Shown one piece after another: positions 49,042-57,181 of a stretch of DNA of 64,000 nucleotides (position 1 is the first letter of the stretch; every line of letters starts with the position of its first letter). The stretch comes from Rhizobium oryzicola. GTDB taxonomy: Bacteria > Pseudomonadota > Alphaproteobacteria > Rhizobiales > Rhizobiaceae. The position numbers and the translations under genes were made by a program. The notes under the pieces were generated by a model. The model was given only the letters and a program-made list of their open reading frames with translations, was not told the origin of the DNA and ran no database searches. The stretch is taken from NCBI RefSeq assembly GCF_030504645.1, contig NZ_JAUKWQ010000001.1:806001-870000 (forward strand), given 5' to 3'.

Positions 49042-50289
49042 GTGAGTGACGTTCTTTCCTTCCGCTCTTCGGATGGACCGGGTTTTGGTCATGCCAAACC
49101 GGGGACGGAACAGCTGCGCCGTCAGAACCTGATCTTGGTTCTCTCGGCTTTACGACAATCAGGCCCTTTGTCGCATACAGATATTTCCGCTGCGACGGGC
49201 CTCGCCTCTGCCACGGTGACGGCGGTCACCGCCGATCTGGAAAGGGTGGGCGCCATTGAGCGCATGGAGCAGACAGCAACCGGGGGTAGGGGGCGCCCGC
49301 GTGTGCTGTTTGCGAGACGGCGTACCTTTGCCCATGCGGCCATCGTGCAGATATCCTCTGATGTGGTGCAATACGGGCTGGCGGATTATTGCGGCCGGTT
49401 GATCGACCGCATTTCCAGCCGTCGCGACCTGGCCGCCGGCTCTGCCGAAAATCTGCTACAGGATATTTCCTTTGCGGTTGCGCGGCTGCTGCAACGATCG
49501 AAATTGTCGGCCGGCGATCTTGGTGCCCTGTCCATCAGCAGCAAGGGCATTATCGATTCGCACGGTTCGCGGCTGGTTTGGTCGGCGGTGCTGGAAAATC
49601 GGCAGGTGGACTTCAACCAGCTGCTCAACGATTTTCCTTCCGCGGATCTCTTCGTCAGCAATGAGACCCTGCTGGTGGCGCATGCGCTTGCCAAACGCAG
49701 CTTTCTGCCCTCCGACGGCGCCACCCAGAGCCTGATCGCGCTTTCGCTTGGCCACAGTATCGGGCTTGGCATTGCGCGGATGGAAGGGGGCGCGCTCAGC
49801 GTCAGCGCTCCAAATTTCGGCCACATGCTGAATGCGCCGGAGGACAAGCTCTGCCGCTGTGGGTCACGCGGCTGCGTGGAAGCATCAGCCGGATTTTACG
49901 CCATCCTGCGCACTGCCTTCCAGGTGCCGCCGATGACGATCCCGGCGAAATTCGTGCCCTTGCCGGAAATGGAAAAATTGGCGATCTCGGCCAGGCAGGG
50001 CAATCGCATGGCGCAATATGCCTTCCGTCAGGCGGGGCTTGCGCTGGGGCAGGGGCTTTCGCGCGTGCTGAGCCTCAATGAGACCATGCCCGTGGTGCTG
50101 ACCGGGCTCGGCACACGCTTCTACGACCTGATGACGGCGGGCATGGAGGAGGGTTTGCGGCAATCGCTGCATATCCGTTTGAACGGCCTGCCGCAGATCA
50201 CTATCGGCGAGGATGAGACGGAGCTTGCATTCGATGGCCATCTCGATCGCACGTTGGCGGCGATCGACCAGCGTGCGGCGATGCGTTGA
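49042..50289 (+). CDS. ROK family transcriptional regulator, probable xylose repressor
   Basis: The 415-residue protein has an N-terminal helix-turn-helix (LRRQNLILVLSALRQSGPLSHTDISAATGLASATVTAVTADLERVGAI) and a C-terminal ROK sugar-binding domain. The ROK zinc motif is visible as GHMLNAPEDKLCRCGSRGCVEASAG. The start is GTG. Divergent orientation from xylFHG and the palindrome between them suggest that it represses the xylose importer and is released by xylose, as XylR of the ROK type does elsewhere. Confidence 0.9.
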   Translation: MSDVLSFRSSDGPGFGHAKPGTEQLRRQNLILVLSALRQSGPLSHTDISAATGLASATVTAVTADLERVGAIERMEQTATGGRGRPRVLFARRRTFAHAAIVQISSDVVQYGLADYCGRLIDRISSRRDLAAGSAENLLQDISFAVARLLQRSKLSAGDLGALSISSKGIIDSHGSRLVWSAVLENRQVDFNQLLNDFPSADLFVSNETLLVAHALAKRSFLPSDGATQSLIALSLGHSIGLGIARMEGGALSVSAPNFGHMLNAPEDKLCRCGSRGCVEASAGFYAILRTAFQVPPMTIPAKFVPLPEMEKLAISARQGNRMAQYAFRQAGLALGQGLSRVLSLNETMPVVLTGLGTRFYDLMTAGMEEGLRQSLHIRLNGLPQITIGEDETELAFDGHLDRTLAAIDQRAAMR

Positions 50290-50354
50290 ATGTAGCCATT
50301 GTGCATGGTCACGGGCAATCCTGGAAGTCCATCAGCGCCAAAATTGTCGCTTGA

Positions 50355-50376
50355 ATAGGAAATGAACGTTCTCTAT
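50355..50376. promoter_or_regulatory. Candidate operator of the TetR gene
   Basis: An imperfect 22-base palindrome begins ATAGGAAA and ends CTAT. The half-site AATAGGAAA recurs at 51041-51049 before the hydrolase gene, suggesting one regulator binds both. Confidence 0.45.
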
Positions 50377-50385
50377 AAGCGCGTT

Positions 50386-51024
50386 ATGACCAAGCAGACA
50401 GATGCCGTAACAGCCGGTCGGCCCCGCGAATTTGATACCCATGAGGCGCTCGCCAACGCGATCACCCAGTTCAGCGCGCATGGCTATCACGGAACCTCCA
50501 TTGCAGACCTCAACAAGGCGCTGGGGCTCACAACCGGCAGCATCTATAAGGCTTGGGGCGACAAGCACGGCCTCTTGATGGCGGCACTTGATCGCTACAT
50601 CGAAACGCGATTGCAGGTGCTGCAGCAGGCGGTTGGCTCTGCCTCGACAGCCCTGGAAAAAATAACGGCGGCTCTCCGGCTTTATGCGGAAAGCAGCAGC
50701 GGCAGGAGTGGCGAAATCGGTTGCCTGGTGGTCGAGATGGCCATGGAGCTGTGGCAGAGCGATGCTCAGGTGGCGGCGCGGTTGGCAAAGCATGAAGAGA
50801 ATCGTCGTGCCCAGTTCATCCGCTGGCTGCGCGAGGGCCAGGAAGATGGGTCGCTTCGCAATACCGGCGATGTCGAGGCAACTGCCGACCTCCTGCTGGC
50901 GCTCACGCAAGGGATGCGCGTGCTCGGCAAATCGGCTGCGCCGCTCGAGCGGATGCAGGCGATGGCGGACCAGACGGTCGCCATGCTGGCATCGGGCGCG
51001 AAAGACGAAAAGCGCCCGGCCTGA
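50386..51024 (+). CDS. TetR/AcrR family transcriptional regulator
   Basis: The 212-residue repressor-type protein has an N-terminal helix-turn-helix (FDTHEALANAITQFSAHGYHGTSIADLNKALGLTTGSIYKAWGDKHGLL) and a helical ligand domain (LRLYAESSSGRSGEIGCLVVEMAMELW). I chose ATG 50386 because the alternative ATG at 50362 lies inside the candidate operator with its AGGA too close. It probably regulates itself and the downstream alpha/beta hydrolase gene, 52 bases on. The ligand may be the hydrolase substrate. Confidence 0.88.
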   Translation: MTKQTDAVTAGRPREFDTHEALANAITQFSAHGYHGTSIADLNKALGLTTGSIYKAWGDKHGLLMAALDRYIETRLQVLQQAVGSASTALEKITAALRLYAESSSGRSGEIGCLVVEMAMELWQSDAQVAARLAKHEENRRAQFIRWLREGQEDGSLRNTGDVEATADLLLALTQGMRVLGKSAAPLERMQAMADQTVAMLASGAKDEKRPA

Positions 51025-51041
51025 TCATTTTTTTTGTTTAA

Positions 51042-51060
51042 ATAGGAAACGTATATTTCC
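51042..51060. promoter_or_regulatory. Candidate TetR operator before the hydrolase
   Basis: GGAAA and TTTCC arms six bases apart (51045-51060) extend the half-site AATAGGAAA shared with the site before the TetR gene. Confidence 0.45.
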
Positions 51061-51076
51061 AAATAGGAGAGTAGAC

Positions 51077-52015
51077 ATGCCAAATCCTGATCATCCCCGT
51101 CACGTCGGACAGGAGTTCCTCACGCGCTCGGATTTCTGGGGCGTATTTCAACACGCCAACGTCCAGATCAATGGCGTCAATCTGCATTACGTCGAGGGTG
51201 GGGAAGGGGCGCCGGTGCTGCTGATCCCGGGCTGGCCGCAGAGTTGGTACGCGTGGCGCTACGTTATGGCGGATCTCGTCAAGGCCGGGCGAAGGGTCAT
51301 CGCGATCGATCCGCGCGGCATGGGCGACAGCGACGCACCGCTGGATGGTTATGATCTGACGACGGTTGCGGCGGAAATCCATGCCTTCGTCCGCGCTCTG
51401 GGATTGATCGACAAGGGGCCAATCGATGTCGCCGGCCATGATGTCGGCGCCTGGATCGGTTATGCCTATGCATCCGATTGGGCCGAGGATATCCGCCGGA
51501 TCGCGCTGATGGATGCCCTTGTTCCGGGGCTGTCCTCCCCCCGGACCGACCTGCCACCGGAAGAAATTGCGCTGCGCAGCTGGCACTTCGCCTTCAATCG
51601 GTTGAACGACCTGCCGGAAATCCTGATTGCTGGGCGCGAGGAGGTTTTTCTCACCTGGCTGTTTCGTGCCAAGGCGATGAATGCCTCCGCGATTGCTGCA
51701 GAGGATATCGCGCTTTATGCCCGCCAGCTGTCGGGCCCGGGCATGCTGCGGGCGGCGGGAAGCTATTATCGCGCGGCGTTTTCGACGCAAGCGCTGGCGG
51801 TCAATCGCAAGCGGGCGGAAACCAAGCTGGAAATGCCGGTACTGGCGCTAGGTGCCGAACGTGGTGTCGGCGATATGATGCTTAAGACATTTCAAGGGCT
51901 CGCCACGCATGTGGAGGGTGGCACGATCAACGGTGCGGGTCACTATCTGCCGGAAGAGGCAGGCCCTCGCATTGCGCGCGAACTTCTATCATTCTTTGAG
52001 ACGAAGTCGGTGTGA
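51077..52015 (+). CDS. Alpha/beta hydrolase, epoxide-hydrolase-like
   Basis: The 312-residue enzyme has the alpha/beta-hydrolase fold. The oxyanion motif is IPGWPQSWYAW, the nucleophile elbow VAGHDVGAWIGY carries Asp instead of Ser, and the catalytic His sits in NGAGHYLPEE. Asp at the elbow is the mark of epoxide hydrolases and dehalogenases. No signal peptide is seen. The ATG at 51077 has AGGAGAG in front; the open frame reaching far upstream overlaps the TetR gene and is not real. Its TetR neighbour suggests induction by a xenobiotic or plant compound. Confidence 0.88.
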   Translation: MPNPDHPRHVGQEFLTRSDFWGVFQHANVQINGVNLHYVEGGEGAPVLLIPGWPQSWYAWRYVMADLVKAGRRVIAIDPRGMGDSDAPLDGYDLTTVAAEIHAFVRALGLIDKGPIDVAGHDVGAWIGYAYASDWAEDIRRIALMDALVPGLSSPRTDLPPEEIALRSWHFAFNRLNDLPEILIAGREEVFLTWLFRAKAMNASAIAAEDIALYARQLSGPGMLRAAGSYYRAAFSTQALAVNRKRAETKLEMPVLALGAERGVGDMMLKTFQGLATHVEGGTINGAGHYLPEEAGPRIARELLSFFETKSV

Positions 52016-52036
52016 CTGTCGCGAGCGAGGCGGGCG

Positions 52037-52201
52037 TCAGCCCGTCTCGCCCGGCGTGAAGCCGATCATGTAGATCCCCGCCACCACGAGGGCGACGGCG
52101 AAGATGGTAAGCACAAAGGTGAACATGCCCGTGCGGGCCTTGGGACCGGTATCGTTTTGCATGCCGCAATAACGGCAAAGACGGATTTCGGTTCCAGCCA
52201 T
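52037..52201 (-). CDS. Small zinc-ribbon-like membrane protein coupled to xseB
   Basis: This 54-residue gene, easily missed because of its size, starts at the ATG that shares a base with the xseB stop (TAATG). The N-terminus holds LCRYCGMQ, a CxxC pair like half a zinc ribbon. Then come a basic turn (GPKARTG) and one membrane helix (MFTFVLTIFAVALVVAGIYMIGF). Overlap with xseB implies translational coupling. Codon use fits a coding frame. Function unknown. Confidence 0.7.
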   Translation of the reverse strand: MAGTEIRLCRYCGMQNDTGPKARTGMFTFVLTIFAVALVVAGIYMIGFTPGETG

Positions 52202-52455
52202 TACTCGCCGTCGAGAGGCTCGACGCCTTGCGGCTTGCCGCTGCGGTCGATACGGATCTTCTCGATACGGTTTTCGGCAGCGCTCAGCAGTTTTTCGCAG
52301 TGCTTTTTCAAGGCTTCGCCGCGCTCGTAGATGGCGATGGATTCATCCAGCGCCACATCGCCGCGTTCCAGTCGCGCCACGATGCTTTCCAGCTCGGCCA
52401 CCGCCTTCTCGAAGGTGTAGCCGCTGACATCGTTGATTTGCGCGTTCTCGGACAT
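52201..52455 (-). CDS. xseB: Exodeoxyribonuclease VII small subunit
   Basis: XseB binds the catalytic XseA subunit in exonuclease VII, which degrades single-stranded DNA. The 84-residue helical protein shows the family core [55 protein letters not shown]. xseA is elsewhere. It begins two bases after the HDAC-like gene stop and overlaps the small CxxC gene, so the three form a tight operon. In other rhizobia dxs usually follows directly, as far as I remember. Confidence 0.95.
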   Translation of the reverse strand: MSENAQINDVSGYTFEKAVAELESIVARLERGDVALDESIAIYERGEALKKHCEKLLSAAENRIEKIRIDRSGKPQGVEPLDGE

Positions 52456-52457
52456 GT

Positions 52458-53393
52458 TCAGCCTTTCATCAGTCTGCAGATATGGAGCCCTGCGGATTCC
52501 GCGAGCCCCTCCAGATCATAGCCGCCCTCCAGCAGGCTGACGACCCGGTTGTTGGCGTATTTCCCAGCAATTTCCATCAGTCGCCCGGTCGCCCAGTCGA
52601 AATCGTCGCCGACAAGGTTTATCTGCGCCAGCGGATCGCGGTGATGGGCATCAAAGCCGGCGGAGATCAACAGGAAATCGGGCCGGAAATTATGAAGCGC
52701 CGGCAGCACTCGCGAGGAAAACGCCTCGCGGAAATGATCCCCCGCATCATTGGGAGAGAGCGGTGCGTTGACGATATTGTTGTGGCTGCCCGTCTCGCTC
52801 TTCTCGCCTGTCCAGGGATAGAGCGGCATCTGATGGGTCGAGCAGAACAGCACGGACGGATCATCCCAGAAGATATCCTGCGTGCCATTGCCGTGATGCA
52901 CGTCCCAGTCCACAATCGCGACGCGCTCCACGCCATAGGTCTTCTGCGCATGGCGTGCGGCAATCGCCACGTTGTTGAACAGGCAGAAGCCCATCGCCTT
53001 TGTCTTTTCGGCGTGATGGCCGGGCGGGCGCGATGCCACGAACACATTGTCGGCCTTGCCGGTAAAGACATCGTCCACGGCAGCCATTGCGCCGCCGATG
53101 CCGGTCAGCGCTGCCTGCAGGCTCTTCTGGCTGACATGCGTATCCGCCTCGATCTGGCGGATCAGGTCTTCCTCTTCCGGGATCTCGCGCATGACAGAGA
53201 AGAGATGGCTTTCCGGATGCGCCAGCGTCACCGCATCCTCATTGGCCTGCGGCGCTTCCACGCGCTCCAGTTGCGAAAAATTCGGATGCTCCAGCGCAAT
53301 TGCCAGCGATCGCAGGCGGTCCGCCCGTTCCGGGTGGCCTTGCGGTGTGTTGTGTTCGAGGAAGATCTTGTTCTCGTAGAGTCGGGTCGTCAT
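52458..53393 (-). CDS. Histone-deacetylase-like amidohydrolase
   Basis: This zinc amidohydrolase belongs to the HDAC/acetylpolyamine amidohydrolase superfamily and removes acetyl or similar groups. The 311 residues show [25 protein letters not shown] (catalytic His pair), [19 protein letters not shown] (zinc Asp and His), [13 protein letters not shown] (second zinc Asp) and [14 protein letters not shown]. The active site looks complete. The natural substrate in bacteria is usually unknown. It leads the operon with xseB. Confidence 0.92.
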   Translation of the reverse strand: MTTRLYENKIFLEHNTPQGHPERADRLRSLAIALEHPNFSQLERVEAPQANEDAVTLAHPESHLFSVMREIPEEEDLIRQIEADTHVSQKSLQAALTGIGGAMAAVDDVFTGKADNVFVASRPPGHHAEKTKAMGFCLFNNVAIAARHAQKTYGVERVAIVDWDVHHGNGTQDIFWDDPSVLFCSTHQMPLYPWTGEKSETGSHNNIVNAPLSPNDAGDHFREAFSSRVLPALHNFRPDFLLISAGFDAHHRDPLAQINLVGDDFDWATGRLMEIAGKYANNRVVSLLEGGYDLEGLAESAGLHICRLMKG

Positions 53394-53544
53394 TCGGGCC
53401 GGGCTCCTGCGCCGCGAAGTCGGGGCTTGCTATGGTCGAAATGGCCCAGATTGCAGCCTTTTTCAAGACGGGCGGGACCTTTTGTATCTTGTAGAGAACC
53501 GGTAATTCCCGTTTAGTCACAGCGCTTTCAAGGGGGTCGGCAGT

Positions 53545-53946
53545 TTGGCGAAAAGCGCGAAAGATGGGGATGACGATTTCACGGTGCCGTTTCGGGATAT
53601 CGATCTCAACGGCGAGATGCACCGCGCCGCCTACATCATTCATGCCGAAGATGCCTTGGCTCGCTTCTGGCTCCGCCGGGGCTCGGTTGCTGGCGATCCG
53701 GCGTTTCGCGTTTCCAAGGTCGGCTGTACCATCCATAGCCCGCTGAAGCTTGGGCAGGTGGTGAACAGGGATGTGCGGGTCAGCAAGATCGGCGGGCGCA
53801 GCGCGGGCTTTTCCGTGCTGTTCACGGTTGGCGATCATCTGGCTGCGGAGGCGGAGATCGTCTGGACATCGATCAGCCCGGACAGCGGTGACACGGTGCC
53901 GCTGTCCGAGGAATTGCGCGACTGGCTTTACCAGTATCTAGACTGA
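53545..53946 (+). CDS. Acyl-CoA thioesterase, hotdog fold (4HBT family)
   Basis: The 133-residue protein has the hotdog thioesterase pattern VPFRDIDLNGEMHRAAYIIHAEDALARFWLRRG followed by the beta-strand half with VGCTIHSPLKLGQVVNRDVRVSKIGGRSAGFSVLF. It has the Asp of the DxDxxGxxxxxxY class (DIDLNGEMHRAAY). The start is a TTG at 53545 with AGGGGG upstream; no ATG lies near. Substrate unknown. Its stop abuts the stop of the convergent bioY. Confidence 0.85.
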   Translation: MAKSAKDGDDDFTVPFRDIDLNGEMHRAAYIIHAEDALARFWLRRGSVAGDPAFRVSKVGCTIHSPLKLGQVVNRDVRVSKIGGRSAGFSVLFTVGDHLAAEAEIVWTSISPDSGDTVPLSEELRDWLYQYLD

Positions 53947-54510
53947 TCAGGCACGCTGCGGCAGCAGCGGATAGCCCACCATCACGGCGCGGCCTGCAAG
54001 GGCTGCGATGCCTGCCTTCAGGATGTCACCCGGAATGAAGATCAGCGATCCCAGGAAGGCCTTTGAAAGGCCGATGCCGGTGAAGAAGGCGACCCATGTA
54101 ATGCCAAGTGCATAAAGCACGACGATGCCGCCAATGACCGAAGCGATGAAGAAATAGACGATCTGCGTCAGCCCGGTCTGTTCGGGAGTGATCAGGCGCT
54201 CGGCGAGGTAGCCGGTTACGGCTGCGGCGAAGGCCCAACCGATCAGGTAGCCGGTGGTGGGTGCCATGAACACCCCGATGCCGCCGCGTCCTCCGGCCAG
54301 GATCGGCATGCCGATGGCGGCAATCAGCATCACCAGCAGGGTGGCCATGACGCCGCGCTTGGCGCCCAGCACGGCACCGGCCAGCATCACTCCCAGCGAC
54401 TGGGCCGTGACGGGAACAGGAATGAAACCCAGGGAGATGGCCGGAACGATGCCCAGAAGGATGATGATGGCCGCAAACAGCGCCGCAAGCACGATATCTT
54501 TTGTCGCCAT
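53947..54510 (-). CDS. bioY: Biotin transporter substrate-binding subunit
   Basis: BioY is the membrane S-component that binds biotin. The 187 residues are highly hydrophobic (about six helices) with the family motif IPVPVTAQSLGVMLAGAVLGAKRGVMATLLVMLIAAIGMPILAGGRGG and PTTGYLIGWAFAA. It is the last gene of bioMNY, 34 bases after bioN. Together the three make an energy-coupling-factor biotin importer. Confidence 0.95.
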   Translation of the reverse strand: MATKDIVLAALFAAIIILLGIVPAISLGFIPVPVTAQSLGVMLAGAVLGAKRGVMATLLVMLIAAIGMPILAGGRGGIGVFMAPTTGYLIGWAFAAAVTGYLAERLITPEQTGLTQIVYFFIASVIGGIVVLYALGITWVAFFTGIGLSKAFLGSLIFIPGDILKAGIAALAGRAVMVGYPLLPQRA

Positions 54511-54544
54511 CTAAAAATCCTTCCGGATGAAATGTTGCGCCGTT

Positions 54545-55144
54545 TTAGCGGCGCACCCCGCGAGCGTCAATCGCAGCGGCAATTTCGTCGGCGTCCCGAA
54601 GCGTCAGGATGATCAGCGGCACCAGCAGCGACAGTGTTTTCGGCCGAATGCCGCGCGCGGTATGGGCATCGCGCAGAACCTCGTAGCGTTCAGCAACCTC
54701 CGGCACAAAGCGGATCACCAGCCCGATGGCCAAGCCGATATCGGCTGCCCGCAGTAGCCCCAGCCGTTCCAGCGGTGTAGCCGCTGCCGTGATCTCGTCC
54801 ATCACGTCGGAAATCGCCGTCGTTGCGGTCACGGCGGTGGAGACCAGGAGCAGCAACGTCAGGCGCAGAAGGGAGATGATGCCGGTTTCCACCGTCTGCA
54901 ACAGCATGGTGAGCCCGCACAGGATGGAAATCGTGACGGCAAGGGGAACAAGTCGCCGCAAAAGATCCTTGAGACCGAGCCGCGTGGAAAGCAGCAGGAG
55001 GGCGCTCGCCACCAGGAGCCCGATCAGCAGAGGAATTGACGTCACCAGAAATGTCAGGATGCCAGCAAGCAGCAGGCCGACCAGCTTCGAGCGAGCCGAC
55101 GCGCGGTGGAGAATGCTGTCCCCCTCGGCATAGAGCGTCTTCAT
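54545..55144 (-). CDS. bioN: Energy-coupling-factor transmembrane subunit of the biotin importer
   Basis: BioN is the T-component that couples the ATPase to BioY. The 199-residue membrane protein has four to five helices and two Ala-Arg-Gly coupling motifs: HTARGIRPKT and, at the very end, AIDARGVRR. Its ATG overlaps the stop of bioM by four bases (ATGA), so translation is coupled. Confidence 0.92.
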   Translation of the reverse strand: MKTLYAEGDSILHRASARSKLVGLLLAGILTFLVTSIPLLIGLLVASALLLLSTRLGLKDLLRRLVPLAVTISILCGLTMLLQTVETGIISLLRLTLLLLVSTAVTATTAISDVMDEITAAATPLERLGLLRAADIGLAIGLVIRFVPEVAERYEVLRDAHTARGIRPKTLSLLVPLIILTLRDADEIAAAIDARGVRR

Positions 55145-55842
55145 GCAGCCAGGGCCTCGTATTGGGCAATCACGTCCGCGGGCACGCCATCGCCCACAAG
55201 CCGCCCCTGGTCAAACAGCAGAACCCGGTCAAAGCCGTCGAGCAGCCCCAGGTCGTGGGTGATGACGATCAACTGCTGTGGCAGGGACGTAATCGTCTGG
55301 AGCACGCGGTTGCGGTTTCTGAGGTCCAGCTGGTTGGTTGGCTCGTCGAGGATCAGCAGGCGCGGTTCGGTGACCAGAATGGCGGCCAGCGCCGCCAGCT
55401 GCAACTCGCCGCCGGACAGTTCATGCGCGCGGCGTCCGCCAAGCTCGCCGATCGAAAGCCGCTCCAGCATCGCCTGCACACGAAACTCGATTTCGCCCTT
55501 GGGAAGACGGCTGTTCTTCAGGCCAAGCGCGATATCGTCGCGCACGATCGGCAGGATGATCTGGTTCTGCGGGTTCTGGAAGATGTAGCCCACCTGCCGC
55601 CGCACGGCGTCCGGCTCGGCCGTCACATCCAATCCGTCCACGAGGATGCGACCTTTGGAAGGCCGGACCAGTCCGTTGATCAGCCGCGCGAAGGTGGTCT
55701 TGCCGGAACCGTTCAGGCCGATGATGCCGATGCGGCGTTCGGTCAGATCAAGCCTGACAGGAAGAAGCACCGTTCGTCCGGCAAATCGGACTTCTGCATC
55801 TTCGAAGCGAATGTCCACTCCGTCCCCTCCGTGGCCGGACAT
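55141..55842 (-). CDS. bioM: Energy-coupling-factor ATPase of the biotin importer
   Basis: BioM is the ATPase of the biotin ECF transporter. The 233 residues show Walker A GLNGSGKTTFARLINGLVRP, signature ELSGGELQLAALAAIL, Walker B LLILDEPTNQLD and the switch His in VITHDLGLLDGF. It is the first gene of bioMNY. The upstream gap to ycaQ holds a short palindrome TTAGC-C-GCTAA (55874-55884) but not the BioR site TTATCTATAA known from related genomes. Confidence 0.93.
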   Translation of the reverse strand: MSGHGGDGVDIRFEDAEVRFAGRTVLLPVRLDLTERRIGIIGLNGSGKTTFARLINGLVRPSKGRILVDGLDVTAEPDAVRRQVGYIFQNPQNQIILPIVRDDIALGLKNSRLPKGEIEFRVQAMLERLSIGELGGRRAHELSGGELQLAALAAILVTEPRLLILDEPTNQLDLRNRNRVLQTITSLPQQLIVITHDLGLLDGFDRVLLFDQGRLVGDGVPADVIAQYEALAA

Positions 55843-55984
55843 TTCCGACCGTCATCAATCACGAATGGTCTCATTAGCCGCTAAGTCGGTGCGGGGGAAT
55901 TGAAAACGAAACGTGAACATTGCAAACTTCGTGCATCGGGCCCGCTGGACGGTCCGGGATGATTCGCGCGGATGGGGTGGAAGA

Positions 55985-57172
55985 ATGACAGTCTTGGTCG
56001 ACAACCCGCAGGCGCGGCACATATTTCTGGAACGACAGGGGCTTTCCCGTACGCCGAATGTGAAACTCGGGCGGCAGGGCCTTCTCGAACTGGTCCATGA
56101 TCTGGGCTTCGTCCAGGTGGACAGCATCCAGACGGTGGAGCGGGCGCATCACCAGATCCTGTTCTCCCGCAACCAGACCTACCGGCGGGAGGATCTCGCG
56201 CATCTTCTGGAGAAGGAACGCTCGCTCTTCGAACACTGGACGCACGATGCGTCCATCATCCCGTCGGCCTTCTTCCCCTATTGGAAACACCGTTTTGCCC
56301 GGCGCGAGCCTGTCATCATGGAGCGCTGGCGACGCTGGCATGGCGAGGGTTTCGACCAGGCCTTCGAGGAGACGCATCAGCGTATTCGCGATCATGGTCC
56401 GGTGATGGCCCGCGACGTGAAGGCGGAGGATCACAAATCCGGCGGCTGGTGGAACTGGCATCCCTCCAAAACCGCGCTGGAATTTCTCTGGCATACCGGA
56501 AAGCTTGCCATTGCACGGCGGGAGAACTTTCAAAAGGTCTATGATCTCTCCGAGCGGGTCATTCCGCCGGAGCATTATGCGGCAGAGGTGAGCCACGAGG
56601 CGTTCATCGACTGGGCCTGCCGGGCGGCTTTGACCCGACTTGGCTTTGCCACCCACGGCGAAATTGCCGCCTTCTTCGATCTTGTCATACCGGAAGAGGC
56701 GAAGGAATGGGTCAGCCGTCACCGGGATGAGTTGGAAGAGGTCGTGCTGGAGACGGTGGACGGCAAGCCGCGCCCGTCCTTCATGCTGGCGCAATCCATG
56801 GCGGAATTGCTGCAACCGCCGGAGCCGCCGCAGCGTGTGCGGGTCTTAAGCCCCTTCGATCCTCTGATCCGCGATCGCACTCGCACCGAGCGCCTGTTCG
56901 GCTTCAATTACCGCATCGAGGTTTTCGTGCCGGAGGCGAAGCGGCAATATGGCTATTACGTCTTCCCCCTTCTGGAAGGGGACCGCTTCATCGGTCGCAT
57001 CGACATGAAGGCGGACCGCAAGGCCGGATTGCTGGATGTGCGCAAACTATGGCTGGAGCCGGGCGTGAAGGCCTCCAGCGGGCGCATGGATCGCATCGCA
57101 GCCGAACTCGACCGGCTGGCGCGCTTCACCGGGGTGGAGCGCGTCAATTGTGCGGATGGGTGGCTCGGCTGA
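55985..57172 (+). CDS. YcaQ/AlkZ-like winged-helix DNA glycosylase
   Basis: Proteins of this family unhook DNA interstrand crosslinks and bulky alkyl lesions. The 395 residues form three winged-helix domains with the HTH_42 pattern. The catalytic QxD motif is visible in LGFVQVDSIQTVERAHHQIL, and later come FEHWTHDASIIP and RVLSPFDPLIRDRTRTERLFGFNYRIEVFVP, typical of the family. The QxD form groups with YcaQ rather than AlkZ (QxQ). ATG 55985 follows GGTGGAAGA; the GTG frame upstream lacks family sequence. Confidence 0.9.
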   Translation: MTVLVDNPQARHIFLERQGLSRTPNVKLGRQGLLELVHDLGFVQVDSIQTVERAHHQILFSRNQTYRREDLAHLLEKERSLFEHWTHDASIIPSAFFPYWKHRFARREPVIMERWRRWHGEGFDQAFEETHQRIRDHGPVMARDVKAEDHKSGGWWNWHPSKTALEFLWHTGKLAIARRENFQKVYDLSERVIPPEHYAAEVSHEAFIDWACRAALTRLGFATHGEIAAFFDLVIPEEAKEWVSRHRDELEEVVLETVDGKPRPSFMLAQSMAELLQPPEPPQRVRVLSPFDPLIRDRTRTERLFGFNYRIEVFVPEAKRQYGYYVFPLLEGDRFIGRIDMKADRKAGLLDVRKLWLEPGVKASSGRMDRIAAELDRLARFTGVERVNCADGWLG

Positions 57173-57181
57173 GGCTGCCGC

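Noticed and set aside
50684-51076. Upstream extension of the hydrolase frame
   Set aside because: It is the shadow of the TetR gene in another frame; the ribosome site and family homology begin at 51077.
55874-55884. BioR operator before bioMNY
   Set aside because: Only TTAGC-C-GCTAA is present; the BioR consensus TTATCTATAA is not found in the bioM upstream gap, so biotin control through BioR is not supported here.
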